DNA of 64,000 nt, from positions 124,001-188,000 of the forward strand of contig NW_024104350.1 in assembly GCF_003945595.2 (NCBI RefSeq), written 5' to 3'. A model generated the notes under the pieces. The model was not told where the DNA came from, ran no database searches, and worked only from the letters and a program-made list of their open reading frames with translations. Within the stretch, counting starts at the first letter, position 1, and each line of letters begins with the position of its first letter. Shown here piece by piece: positions 35,801 through 47,257 of the stretch. Position numbers and translations under genes: made by a program. Source of the stretch: Pipra filicauda (Eukaryota > Chordata > Aves > Passeriformes > Pipridae).

Positions 35801-37920
35801 GATTTCTCCTTTGGCGCATCATCCAAAACTGGGTAAGATGCACAAGATAACTCCAAACTAGTGGTGATTCTTCTGTACTTTTCATGTACATGTTACCAAG
35901 TACACAACTTGCCCTAGCAGAGCTTAGTAATCCTGAGTCATCAAAAAGAAGTCTCTTTGCAAACTAACAAAACCAGCCTCAAGCACGGTCACATGAACTT
36001 GGTTTTACTCGTATCATCAATGCTAGATTGGGTTTTATCATCATTACTGTCATTATTATTATCATTATTATATTTATTTTTATGGTTATTGTTAGTACAT
36101 TCTGACAATGATGAGGCAGATCTGACAATGATTTCTGTGCCATCTGGGGCATTGTTGCAGCCGTACCCCCCCTGGGCTATAATTTTCTGAGACTTGAAAA
36201 ACAAAGCAGCCCGGGATTGCTCAGCACTTAGTCCTTCATGAAACAATGCTACACAGTTCTGCTTGGGAGCTGATTATTCACTTGGTTCTTTTCTTCCTTT
36301 CTACATAACTTCAGGATAATTTCCTGCCAGAGGTCCTGGTTTTCTTTAGGATAAGTCACACCCTGCTAGTTTGACTGCGTGCTAAAATTAAATGCCTCTT
36401 TGCACTCGGGGCAAGACCTGGGTATGCTCTCTAGGTCAAATTACAGTTTGAAAAATTACATCCTACCTTCTGAAATGCCAGCCATACATTCAGCTGGATA
36501 CACTGCTTATCACTTTTCAGTTTAAAATGTAACAGGGTTGGGCGTGTTCAAGCAGCTGCTGCTCTCCACTCTCCTTCCCCTCCAGGTGGCTGCACTTCAC
36601 TGATGGGTAAAGTGATTTCTGTTTAGAGAAAAAGCAGCTTTTATAGTTGGTAAATGGTTTTAGGGTCCTTTGGGAGGAAAGCCATGGTGCAGGAATGCAA
36701 GCTATTCTGATTCTTTTTAAGAGAGGGGGACAAAACCCCACGGGAATTAGACCAAAACTAAACTCCTGTAAAAATCTCCAGGTGTGCAATCTCTCAGAGC
36801 AGGAACACTGGGCCAACAAAATGTTCAGCTGTGGTTTTAACTGAAAGGTTTGAGGGGGAAAAAAAGAAAAAGGAAAAAAATTGTTAGCAGTGTTCGCATC
36901 ACCGGTTGGGAAACGGGGGGAGGTTGGTTGATAAATAAAAGGTCCCTCTCTCAAATGTGTTTACAAAAGTAGGAAACTTCTCTGGAGTGCTGGTGATATG
37001 ACCAGAAACAATCCCGCTTCGCAGTCGGAATCCAGTTTTCTGCAAGCTCACGTGGGCTGAACTACGCCTCGTTTTCTTTGTAGGATCCAGAGCAGACCCA
37101 CTAAATTGTGATCCACAGGGATTTGTTGTGCTAAAGATGTTAATCGATGTCTGATTAACTATGCATGCAAACACAGACAGGCCCCACGGCTGCTGGCTTT
37201 AAAGCCCAAGCTTTAAACTCAGCCCAGCACTACTGGGGAGCTTTAAATCCTGTCAGCAGCACTCTGAATTCAGTCACTCTGAGACAAAGCCAAGCGCGTT
37301 GGGAATATTACCATATGGGAACTAGACTCTTCTTTCGGTACAAAATGTTTTCTTCAACTAAAAAAAAAAAAACCAAAACCAAACCAAACAAAAACAACAA
37401 CAAAACAAACAAACAAACAAAACCAAAACAAAACCAAACACACAAAAAAACCCACGAAAAACAGTTATCTGAAATTTGAATAAACTCGTTAGGTTTTGAT
37501 CTGTGAGCTTACGTCATTTTTTCCGCGCTTTCCCTCAGAGAAACGGATTCTAAAATTTAAAAAAAAAAAAAAAAAGTTCCGTTTTTCTGAAGAAATATTA
37601 ACATTGACAGGACAAGCCAGAATCCCCCCACATGCCCCTGCTGGTGGAGGATGGGACCAGCACAGCGCGGAGCCCTTTCCCTTTCCTTGCCGCCCCAAGG
37701 AATCGCACTTCGCGTGTCTCCAGCAGGGTCACAACGGGGGGGTGCTGAGTGGGTCAGGTTTACCAGGGAAACAAACTTGCCGGTGGGTTCTGAAAAGGGT
37801 TTAAATTACTGCTGTGCAGGTACCAGGGCATTTTCAGGACTGAAGGCACACACAGATTTTCTTCTGAAACATTTGTCTTGGTCTGCTTGAAATGTATTTG
37901 CACACTGTCCCTTAAGGGAT
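35801..37920. other. No gene recognised
   Basis: Contains an ATT/TTA-type microsatellite at about 36040-36075, an A/C-rich low-complexity tract at 37361-37462 and an A run near 37557-37575. CpG is slightly raised from about 36890 to 37790, without a recognisable exon. Confidence 0.5.
37361..37462. repeat. A/C-rich low-complexity tract
   Basis: AAACC, AACAAA and CAAAA units for about 100 bases. It is the complement of the G/T-rich tracts seen elsewhere. Confidence 0.85.
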
Positions 37921-37984
37921 CATAGAATCATAGAATCATAGAATCATAGAATCATAGAATCATAGAATCATAGAATCATAGAAT
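37921..37984 (-). repeat. CR1 3' tail, eight 8-bp units
   Basis: Exactly eight perfect copies of CATAGAAT on the + strand (ATTCTATG on the element strand). CR1 tails usually have two to four units, so this tail has expanded or was extended during reverse transcription. The other CR1 copies here have one to three imperfect units. Confidence 0.95.
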
Positions 37985-38050
37985 CGATTGGGTTGGAAAA
38001 GACCTCCGAGATCATCGAGTCCAACCCTTGGTCCAAATCCAGTCCATTTA

Positions 38051-39499
38051 CTAGATCATGGCACTCAGTGCCACGTCCAATCTGCGTTTAAAAATCTCCA
38101 GGGACGGTGAATCCACCACCTCTCTGGGCAGCCCATTCCAATGCCTGATTACTCTCTCTGTAAAGAATTTTCTCCTGATATCCAACTTAAATTTCCCCTG
38201 GCGGAGCTTAAGCCCGTGCCCCCTTGTCCTATTGCTGAGTGCCTGAGAGAAGAGACCAACCCCCACCTGGCTAGAACTTCCCTTCAGGTAGTTATAGACG
38301 GCGATGAGGTCACCTCTGAGCCTCCTCTTCTCCAGGCTAAACAACCCCAGCTCCCTCAGCCTCTCCCCATAGGACTTATGCTCCAGTCCCTTCACCAGCC
38401 TTGTTGCTCTTCTCTGGACCCGCTCCAGCACCTCAATATCCTTCCTGAACTGAGGGGCCCAGAACTGAACACAATACTCAAGGTGTGGCCTCACCAACGC
38501 AGAGTACAGGGGAAGGATCACTTCCCTGCTCCTGCTGGCCACGCTATTTTTGATACAGGACAAGATCCCATTGGCCTTCTTGGCCACCTGGGCACACTGT
38601 TGGCTCATGTTGAGCTTCCTGTCAATTAGTACCCCCAGGTCCCTTTCTGCCTGGCTGCTTTCCAGCCACTCTGTGCCCAGCCTGTAGCGCTGCAGGGGGT
38701 TGTTGTGGCCAAAGTGCAGGACCCGGCACTTGGCTTTATTGAACTTCATCCCATTGGAATCAGCCCATCTCTCCAGTCTATCCAGATCCCTCTGCAGAGC
38801 CCTCCTGCCTTCCAGCAGGTCGACACTCCCTCCCAGTTTGGTGTCATCAGCAAATTTGCTGATGATAGACTCAATCCCCTCATCTAAATCATCAATAAAG
38901 ATATTAAACAGGACTGGACCCAACACAGACCCCTGGGGAACACCACTGGTGACCGGCTGCCAGCTGGATGCAGCTCCATTCACCAGCACTCTCTGGGCCC
39001 GGCCCTCCAGCCAGCTCCTAATCCAGGAGAGGGTACACTTGTCCAAGCCATGGGCTACCAGCTTTTCCAGGAGTATATTATGGGAGACAGTGTCCAAGGC
39101 CTTGCTGAAGTCCAGATAGACCACATCCACAGCCTTCCCCTCATCCACCAGGTGGGTCACCTCATCGTAAAAAGAGATCAGGTTGGTCAGACAGGACCTG
39201 CCCCTCCTAAACCCGTGCTGGCTGGGTCTGATCCCTTGTCCATCCTGAAGGTGCTGTGTGATTGCACTCAGGATGATCTGCTCCATAACCCTGCCAGGCA
39301 CCGAGGTCAGGCTGACAGGCCTGTAGTTGCCAGGGTCCTGCTTGCAGCCTTTTTTGTGGATTGGGGTGACATTCGCCAACCTCCAATCATCTGGGACCTT
39401 CCCAGAGAGCCAGGACTGTTGGAAGATGATGGAGAGCGGTTTGGCAAGCTCTTCTGCCAGCTCCCTCATCACCCTGGGATGGATCCCGTCTGGTCCCAT
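38051..39499 (-). pseudogene. CR1 ORF2, reverse-transcriptase part
   Basis: A 482-codon open frame covering the reverse transcriptase of CR1, the enzyme for target-primed reverse transcription of the element RNA. Visible blocks: [10 protein letters not shown] (res 2-11), [17 protein letters not shown] (35-51), [10 protein letters not shown] (57-66), [11 protein letters not shown] (94-104), the first catalytic Asp in VVYLDFSKA (D130), [19 protein letters not shown] (186-204), and the catalytic FADD box (216-219). The C-terminal [18 protein letters not shown] (454-471) is typical of CR1. The frame ends in a normal stop just before the 3' UTR. Its true upstream continuation lies in another frame, reached across a frameshift near 39575, so the start Met here is not a real start. 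Confidence 0.93.
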
Positions 39500-39537
39500 A
39501 GACTTGTTAGGATCCAGCTGGCTCAGTAAGTTGCTAA

Positions 39538-40560
39538 CTACATCCTCCTGGAATACAGGAGGGCTATTCGCTCTCTGTCTCTGTCTATCTGCTCTAGAGG
39601 CCAGTTGTTCTGAGGGCCACCTGTCTTACTGCTAAAAACTGAGGCAAAGTAGGTGTTAAGTACCTCAGCCTTCTCCTCATCTTTGTTAACTATATTTCCC
39701 TCCAAGTCCAACAGAGAATTGAGGTTTTCCTTGCCCCTCCTTTTGCTATTAATGTATTTATAAAAGGACTTTTTGTTATCCCTAACTGAATTAGCCAAAT
39801 TAACTTCAAATTCCACTTTTCTTTCCCTAATTTTTTTCCTGCATGACCTAGCTCTCTTCATAAATTCTTCATAAGTAGCCAGCCCTTTTTTCCACAGTCT
39901 GTAAACTTTCTTTTTATCCCTGATTTCTTTCAGAACCTCCCTATTTAACCAAGCTGGCCGTCTTCCCCTCCGGCTGGCCTTTCGGCACACTGGAATAGCC
40001 TGTTCCTGTGTGCTCAGAATTGCCTGCTTGAAGCATGTCCATCCCTCCTGGACCCCCTTGCCTTTAAGGGTTGTTTCCCAGGGTATGCCCTGAATTAGTT
40101 TTTTGAATAGGCCAAAATCTGCCCTCCGGAAGTCCAGAGTAGAAGTTTTAATGATGGCTCTCCTTACATCCCTGAGGATTGAAAATTCTATTATTTCGTG
40201 GTCACTATGCCCCAGGCAGCCTCCAACCACTACATCATCCACCAGCCCCTCTCTGTTTGTAAACAGTAGGTCTAGCGGGGCCTTACCCCTGGTAGGCTCA
40301 TTTACCAGTTGATGAAGGAAATTATCCTCTATACACTCCAGGAACCTCCTTGACTGCCTCTTCTCTGCAGTATGAAGCTCCCAGCAGATATCCGGCAGGT
40401 TAAAGTCACCCATGAGCACAAGGGCTGGAGATTTTGAGACATCTGCCAGCTGCTTGTAGAATAATTCATCTCCTTCATCATCCTGGTTGGGCGGTCTGTA
40501 ACAGACACCCACAAGGATGTCAGCCTTGTTGGCCTTCCCCCGATTCTGGTCCACAGGCAC
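39538..40560 (-). pseudogene. CR1 ORF2, endonuclease C-terminal half and linker
   Basis: This frame carries the second half of the APE-type endonuclease that nicks the target: LVLMGDFNLPDICW, with the GDFN catalytic motif, and GHSDHEIIEFSI, with the SDH catalytic pair. The basic linker to the reverse transcriptase follows (RRGRRPAWLNREVL, KKSFYKYINSKRRGKENL). It overlaps the upstream frame at 40329-40560, where the frameshift near 40545 lies in a G-run (GGGGG) context. At its lower end it runs out of frame near 39575, within a GACAGA-rich stretch. Confidence 0.9.
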
Positions 40561-40904
40561 TCAACCTTGTCACTGCTGACCTCAACTTCAACAGAGTCAA
40601 GAGACTCTCTAACATATAAAGCCACCCCTCCACCTCTCCTTCCCTGCCTGTCCTTTCTGAAGAGCTTGTAGCCCCCCATAGCAGCACTCCAGTCGTGTGA
40701 GTCATCCCACCACGTTTCTGTGACAGCAACTATGTCATAGTTTTCCTGCTGCACGATGGCTTCCAGCTCCTCTTGTTTGTTTCCCATACTGCGTGCATTG
40801 GTGTACAGGCACTTCAGCTGGGCCATTGATTTTATTCTCAACTCGGGCTCTACACCCTTAGGCTTATTTCTGGAGAGCCCAGTTGCCGCCCCTTCCCCCT
40901 TCAA
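40560..40904 (-). pseudogene. CR1 ORF2, endonuclease N-terminal part
   Basis: Start of ORF2. The likely initiator is the Met at about 40826 (MAQLKCLYTNARSMGNK), preceded by in-frame non-ATG codons back to 40904. APE-endonuclease motifs are the Asn in YTNARSMGNKQEEL, the catalytic Glu in IVAVTETWWDDSHDWS, and RRGGGVALYVRE. Codons below about 40545 in this frame are out of register (tail to 40329). It starts only a few bases downstream of the ORF1 stop at 40907-40909, the compact ORF1/ORF2 junction usual for CR1. Confidence 0.88.
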
Positions 40905-40906
40905 AC

Positions 40907-41330
40907 CTAGTTTAAAGCCCTCCTAACTAACCCTGCCAACTTACGGGCTACAGTTCTTTTGCCCTTCCCAGACAGATGAAGCCCATGTGGTGTGACGAGA
41001 CCAGGCAACATGGAGTTTGCCCCATGATCAAAAAACCCAAAATTTTGACGATAGCACCATCCTCTAAGCCACCTATTGGTAAGCTGTGCTTTCCTAAACC
41101 TCTCCTCATTTATCTCCTCATTCATCCCAGCTAGAGCAAGAACTGAGCCAATTACTACCTGTGCTCCTGTCCCATGAAGTGATCGGGTCAGAGCCTTAAA
41201 ATCTTTTTTAATTACCCTGGTACTCCTATTATTGATGTCATCACTTCCAACCTGGACAACCAACAGCGGGTAATAGTCTGAGGGTTGAATAAGCTTAGGA
41301 AGTGATCAGACTCAAGCTGATGTGGGAACC
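40907..41330 (-). pseudogene. CR1 ORF1, C-terminal esterase-like domain
   Basis: CR1 ORF1 encodes an RNA-binding protein with a C-terminal SGNH-type esterase domain. The visible blocks are VVQVGSDDINNRS (the GxND-like block) and TPHGLHLSGKGKR (the block with the catalytic His). In-frame codons continue upstream past 41263 with DYYPLL, so the ORF1 homology extends to about 41330 before it fades. The upstream PHD-like part and the start are absent because of 5' truncation. Confidence 0.8.
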
Positions 41331-41339
41331 AACTCCAGT

Positions 41340-41434
41340 TACTGCTCCGAGTTGCAGGTTTTATTTATTGCTGCCCTTGCAGCCGAGCTGGGTGTGATGA
41401 TCCAACCTGCGGCTCAGCTGCCATTGTTGGTAGT
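41340..41434 (-). mobile_element. Possible LTR R/U5 fragment between two CR1 copies
   Basis: The 95 bases between the two CR1 copies read on the minus strand as GCAGCAATAAATAAAACCTG followed by a GC-balanced tail. This is a polyadenylation context like that of retroviral R regions. Too short to classify; it may simply be unique target DNA. Confidence 0.2.
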
Positions 41435-42331
41435 CATAGAATCATAAATCACAGAATCAACTGGGTTGGAAGGGACCTCCGAGATCATCAAGTCCAACCC
41501 TTGATCCAACCCCACTGTGGTTCCCAGCCCATGGCACTGATGCCACATCCAGTCTGTCCTTAAACACCTCCAGGGATGGAGAATCCACCACTTCCCTGGG
41601 CAGCCCATTCCAATGGCTGAGCACCCTCTCTGCAAAGAAATTCTTCCTGACATCCAACCTACCCCTCCCCTGGCACAGCTGCAGACCCAGCCCTCTTGTC
41701 TTGCTGAGAGTTGCCTGGGAAAAGAGACCAACCCCCCCCGGCTCCCCCCTCCTGGCAGGGAGTTGCAGAGAGTGAGGAGGTCTCCCCTGAGCCTCCTCTT
41801 CTCCAGGCTGAGCCCCCCCAGCTCCCTCAGCCTCTCCTCCCAGCACTTGTGCTCCAGTCCCTTCCCCAGCCTCGTTGCTCTCCTCTGGCCCTGCTCCAGC
41901 CCCTCCATGTCCTTCCTGAGCTGAGGGCCCAGAGCTGGACACAGCACTCCAGGGGTGGCCTCACCAGCGCTGAGTCCAGGGCAAGAATCACTTCCTTGGC
42001 CCTGTTGGCCACCCTGTTCCTGAGCCAGGCCAGGATCCATTGGCCTTCTTGTCCCCCTGGGCACACTCTGGCTCCTGTTCAGCTCCCTGTCCATCCCCAC
42101 TCCCAGCTCCCTTCCTGCCTGGTTGCTCTCCAGCCCCTCTGTCCCAGCCCGTGGGGCTGCCGGGGGTTGTTGTGGCCAAAGGGCAGGACCCGGCCCTTGG
42201 CCTGGTTGAACCTCATCCCCTTGGAATCAGCCCAACTCTCCAGCCTGTCCAGGTCCCTCTGCAGAGCCCTCCTGCCCTCCAGCTGATCCACACTCCCCCC
42301 CAGCTTGGTGTCATCTGCAAATTTGCTGATG
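41435..42331 (-). mobile_element. CR1 LINE, 3' fragment starting at the FADD box
   Basis: About 0.9 kb of CR1 on the minus strand: the last part of the reverse transcriptase, C-terminal domain, 3' UTR and a short degenerate tail (CATAGAATCATAAATC on the + strand). Decayed coding matches include [22 protein letters not shown] and [17 protein letters not shown], split over two frames. The 5' break lies at the sequence GCAAATTTGCTGATG, which encodes the FADD catalytic box. It belongs to the same subfamily as the copy at 59933-60846 and is older in sequence than the long CR1 beside it. Confidence 0.9.
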
Positions 42332-45300
42332 TCCAGGTATTCCTGTTCACTGCAATAAGCTCATTAACTGGGTTGGCAGGAGCACAGTGGGATGTGAGCC
42401 ACAGTGGTTCCCACAGTGGATCCCTCTGATCCTTCCCGGCAGGAATGGCAGCAGGCAGGTGAGGCACAGGGGTGTCAGCCAAGCCACACCCTGTCACTGC
42501 AACATCAGCATCCACCAGAGCACAGCACAGGCTGGTAGGGCAGAGCTTCCCTCACAGACTGTCGCTGCTCAGTGCAATAATGCTCCTGAGCCACTCAAAC
42601 CAGAGATGTAAGCTTAGAAAAGAGAACTGAGGAGATCAGTGCCACTCTAATGATAAGTTTTCACGTGTGTGACTGGACCTGGCTTCAAGGCAATATTTTG
42701 GTAGCTCAATGCCATCCTGGAGTAAGAGAACCTGAAAGCAATCATTGGAAAGCAGTTCAGAGGGCAAGTGCAGCTAGGAAGAAATCTGGAAAGTTTGCAA
42801 GGAGATGTGCAATTGCCAGGTTAGAAGAGCAAATGCTGCTCCTCAGGATGCTTAGCAGTATTATTTATTAACTGTACAAGGCCAGGTTAAGCCTGAAAAA
42901 AAAGAGCTAATTAGGTGATTCCACCTATCCCTAGCAGAGCTTGCAGCAGCCTGCAGACTTTCTGTTTTGTTCCTGCTCCCTGTAGCCTGCTGAGTTCCAA
43001 TGCTATCCAGGTATTACTGGCGTGGAAATAACATTGACCCAACCCCTAAGGGTCTCTTATCCCAGAGGATGCATGAAAGAAGGAAGTGAAACTTAATAAG
43101 CAACCTTCATGTCTGCAGTGGATTTCCACACTCTCCAGGTTCCTGTGAAATTTCTCGGAAAAGACTGCCACTGTCTGAGCAGTGCAGCAGAATCCGGACC
43201 TTGTGCTGGGTGGATGTTTACAGATTCTGGGTTTTCACAAAAGTCCTAATTGTAACAGTGCTGTTCCTTATGTCCTCAATGGAGAGTGGGTCTGATTTGG
43301 TATGAGGAGACAAAGCTAACCAGGATCAGGTTAGCCAGGAACTAAGCCTAGGTGGAATTATTTCAGAGGATAGATCAGCTTTGGGTTGACAATTGATTGT
43401 CCCAAGCTGAATGTGTTAAACAGTGCAACAGCAGAAGATAATATTGAGAAATTTTACACACACACAGAAGCAGTGTTCCTGAAAGCAATTTTTTATTTTT
43501 TTTTTAAGAGGCATTTTATCACAAAATACATCTAGTTTTAAAGGAAGTAAAGGTGTTGTGAAAGTACTTCTGCTGCAATGGTAGCACAGTGCTCCTCTCC
43601 GTGCCTAGGCATTACAGCCCAACTCTTTTAATGCTCAGAGCCTCTTACAGCATCCTGAGTTCCTTCTGGCATGTGGGGCATCACTTGGAGAGGAACCCCT
43701 ATGCTGTGCTGGGACAGGGACAGAGCAGGTTTGATGGCAAAGGGCTGGGCCATGGAACCTGTCCTGGTGCTGGTGGCCAAACCCCAGCCGGTGCACAGCT
43801 TTACCCCTCCCTGCCCAAAATGCTCCCATGTCAAACTGGGACAGCAAGTGTTTCCCTACCACACAGAAGCCTTGCAGGTGTAAGTAAACAAATTCTTCAG
43901 AGAGAGCCATGAGGGTCCTTAGGAAAACACTGCCAGTGCTGTGAAATGTCCCGTGCCCTTGCAGGCAGTGCAGAGCTGCAGGAAGAAGCCAGGAGGCTGC
44001 AGCCCTCCCACCAGGCACTGCTTTGTCTGGTTGTGGTGGCCATGTCCTCCCTGTTTATGGTGCTGTATAAACAATGAATAGTAGCACAGGTAGGTCGGTG
44101 ATAAATTAAGCGAACTGTATTAAAATTGATTTTGCATCGCGAGGGGAAAAGGAAATTACGAGGTGTTACAATTGCAAACGTTTCAGTTTATATGCTATTT
44201 CCAAGAAGAAAAATATTATGCTAAATGAAAAAGAGGTGTCAACCAACCGGCTCTCCTGATGTCTGTCCCTTCCTCCAGTGGTAACAGTCCCATTGTGCTG
44301 TTTTACAAGGCACTAAGCCAGTCACCAAGTGGAGAAATTGCCAGACTGAAGTTCTGCTGGTTTATGCCAGGGAGGGAACCAAGTTATGGCCTTGTAAAAC
44401 AGTGTGATAGTGCTATTATTGTGTGGGTGCTGCAGACTGCTTAAAATAGCCTTTCAAATAAGTTTTTCAAAATATCCTCGGGAGCTGCTCGGGAGGGAGG
44501 GTCTGTGGTGCTGAGTCATGTGAGCAGAGCAGGAGAGCACAGAGTGGGGTGTGTCTGCTCAGGAAAGGTGCTCACGACCCAGTGCAGTGCTGCATCCACC
44601 ACTGCAGGCTGCACCAGCATCAGGCTGGAGCTTGCCAACCTTTCTTGTGGGACTTTCAGCCCTTTCTCATCTTCTGGCACAACAGAAAACAGACATTTTG
44701 TAAGAAAGCCTGTTATCTCAATTTTACAAGGATGAACTACAGTATAAAGAGCAAGGACCATTTAAGTACTGGTTTTGAGCACTGGTCCAAAATGTCCCAC
44801 CTTGCCTTTTTTTAGGCTGCCCAGGCCTCCCTACAACACTAATGCTGAGGGCAGACACTTTCCTGAAGCATACTAAGATGTTAATAATGATAACAGCAGA
44901 TATGAGCTCCCTAGCCCAGAGATAAAAATGGTAGTTTAGCACAAACCTCAAGAGCAACATCTAAAACCAAATAGGTGAGGGAGCAGAGCAGTGATAGTGT
45001 AGAGAACTTCCACTCAGAGCCCCCTTGGGGGAAAAATGGAGTCTCAAACAAAAAATGTCTGCTTCCAGCAGCAAATGTTGAATTTCCATCAGAAAGAATG
45101 CAAATGTCTGTCTGACAAATCAAACAGGTGGGTCAACAGGAAGTACTCCCATTCTGGAAATGACAAGACAGACTGGATCTGTTCAGTTTTAAGTTAGCAG
45201 TGACTTGTTTCTTTCATCTTTGAAAGATTTGGCTCGCAGAGAAACTAAAAAAAAAAACAAAAACAACAAACAAACAAACAACAACAACAAAAAAAACCCC

Positions 45301-46438
45301 TCAGTCCTCATCCGTGGAATGTACACTTGCATTCACTACTTGTGCCCTTGTAGGCAAGCAAAACCAGGCTGGGAGCAGGATGGCACTGAAGCAGAAGAGA
45401 AGGCAGATTTAACTCGTTTAATATTTGTAAATAGACCAGAGAGGAAATCTCATTTTATTTCATTCTCGTCTGGGTTTGTTTGTTGCTTTAAGTAAATTAA
45501 ATTTCCAGATAAAATTACCAGTGGGTATAACTGAGACTTTTTAAAATTACGTCAGCACATAAGGAATCTGGCAGACCTTAAAATAAAATAAACAATACAC
45601 AAGGAGACCTATTCATTTTAATAGCATCCACGGATGATGATAGGGAAAGGAAAGCTCTGATGCTTAGAAGCTGAGCAACACTGTTCAAAAAGAAGGCACA
45701 AACAAGGACTACTCACATTGTCCAAAAAAACCCATAAGAATAAAATAAAAAGCTAGATTTTGTTCAAGACTTCAGTGTAATTATATTACTCTACATCTCT
45801 TTCAACACAACACTTTGTTTAAGCATGGGAATATTCTAGCAGACTTACAACAATATTTCCATACTGTACATTTATTGTAGCTGCTCATTAAGTCAAATTG
45901 CTAGCACATGAAGTCATGTGGAAAAAGGGGGATTTAAGACATAACATTTGCGGGATGCAAACATGAGAAGTGAAGACTTTTTCATCAAACTCTGGTTCAC
46001 AGTCAAAGCAAAATTCCAACGAGCATGCAGAGGTAAGCTAAAGGGAGGGGGATTGCTATCAATTTGAACATGATTTTACATTCAATTAGCAAATTACAGC
46101 TCCTACCAGGCTGGTTGTGGCATATTTATGTGCTGCTACTCATACGAAGACAAATAAAAGCATATTAGGTAGCAAAGCCCTAAAAGCTTTAAAAAGGAGC
46201 AAGCAAAAGAAGCATTACTGCAACCAATCAATAATTAATAAAGTGCTGTTATTCTCACTCTAACAATAATCCACGTAGAGATTCCATATTAAAGTTCTCT
46301 GCAGAAAATTATAAAATATTTTTTTGCATATTATTTGTTACTCAGTCCAGCAGCAGGGGGAGGCAATAACAGCTGCAGGAGCAATGGCTACTCGTGAAAG
46401 TGAAACAGTTTCTGAGTGGCAAGTCCCTATCTCTGAGT
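42332..46438. other. No gene recognised
   Basis: Single-copy sequence. Simple items: a T run near 43487-43506 and an A/C-rich tract at 45247-45303. The part from about 45520 to 46440 is AT-rich with CCAAT- and TAAT-type words, and a CRE-like TTACGTCA near 45546; it could be regulatory, but this is weak. No exon recognised. Confidence 0.5.
45247..45303. repeat. A/C-rich low-complexity tract
   Basis: AACAAACAAAC and AACAACAAC units ending in AAAAAAACCCC. Confidence 0.85.
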
Positions 46439-46443
46439 ACACT
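46439..46443. repeat. Target-site duplication, ACACT (left)
   Basis: ACACT directly precedes the outer end of the left LTR and matches the pentamer at 53205-53209. Confidence 0.92.
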
Positions 46444-47137
46444 TGTGCTGGTTTAAGAGTTAACCAGCAGGGGAAATGAACTCAACTCAAAGGAGAGATT
46501 ATAAGTCAGAATAACAATTTACTAAAATAATACAGAAAGTACAATCATACAAACAAACAATTGGTCATAACCCACAAAACCCAAATGTATAACCCGGTAC
46601 CCTGGGGCATGAACAACGTGGTGTTCCTTGGGCCCCGCTTGAGTCCAAAGTAAAGGGAGAGGGGAAGAACCTGCTGGTGGGAGAGCGGTTGCAGTCTGGT
46701 CAAAAGTGGTGATTGCAGTGAGATGCCAGGGGAAGAGCCGTTGCAGTCTGGTCAAAAGTGGTGATTGGAGTCCAGTATAGGGTGGTGATCCAAGTCTGTT
46801 TGAGAGCGATGAGCCGCAGTCCTTCTCTGGATCCCACAGAGTGGTTTCAAATGTTCCAAGACTCCAAGATTATATATCCTGCAGTTCAGGCAGGAATGCT
46901 CAGCACTTCCCTCAGGGCGGGGAGTTCCACAAATGGTGTGAGGACAGGAGCATCCTCCTATCTCACAGGCCTCTTAACACCTAGTTTGTAGCCTGAGGAG
47001 TCAGGCTCTATGGGCAGATGGTGTAAATGGTTCATTGATAACAGTTTCTGGGAAATGGCATGGAAGGCTATAGAATACACAGTTTTGGGTTACACCCATA
47101 CCCTGATGGACTGGTCTCAGTTGTCCTAACTAGGACA
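46444..47137 (-). repeat. 3' LTR of the ERVL-like provirus
   Basis: 694 bp with TG...CA ends. On the minus strand it starts TGTCCTAGTTAGGACA, itself a perfect hairpin (TGTCCTA, 2-base loop, TAGGACA). The other end carries a 7-bp stem GCTGGTT/AACCAGC. A TATATAA box lies at about 46867-46876 on the minus strand. A 52-bp direct duplication (copies from 46681 and 46733) lies downstream of the TATA box. A TTTTAGTAAATTG word may serve as an AGTAAA-type polyadenylation signal; a canonical AATAAA is absent. Confidence 0.95.
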
Positions 47138-47153
47138 TTATCCACCCCTTATT
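47138..47153 (-). promoter_or_regulatory. Polypurine tract (plus-strand primer site)
   Basis: On the minus strand AATAAGGGGTGGATAA directly abuts the TGTCC start of the 3' LTR. This is the expected position and purine bias for priming plus-strand DNA synthesis. The 100 bases upstream hold a TATC/TA microsatellite (47224-47250) and no reading frame. Confidence 0.8.
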
Positions 47154-47257
47154 CTATGCCATCCATGTCATGCCCAAATTAACCCCCTTTAAAAAAAACT
47201 ATATCCCTTTAAAACTATATACATCTATCTATCTATATATATATATACAATGAAACA

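Larger units (their letters stand above)
37921..41330 (-). mobile_element. CR1 LINE, 5'-truncated but long copy
   Basis: About 3.4 kb of a CR1 non-LTR retrotransposon on the minus strand. In element order it has the C-terminal part of ORF1, ORF2 endonuclease, ORF2 reverse transcriptase, a short 3' UTR with the GGTTGG...CCAACC element (plus-strand 37989-38030), and an 8-bp tandem tail. The full element is about 4.5 kb, so only the 5' UTR and first part of ORF1 are missing. Two frameshifts in ORF2 (near 40545 and near 39575) make it non-functional as read, but few other lesions are visible. The upper boundary is soft because ORF1-like codons fade near 41330. Confidence 0.92.

Noticed and set aside
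37921..37984. CRISPR-like or satellite array
   Set aside because: The 8-bp units have no spacers and are the known CR1 3' tail.
38058..40619. Several + strand frames of 60-162 codons over the long CR1
   Set aside because: They are opposite-strand shadows of CR1 ORF2, whose minus-strand motifs are unambiguous.
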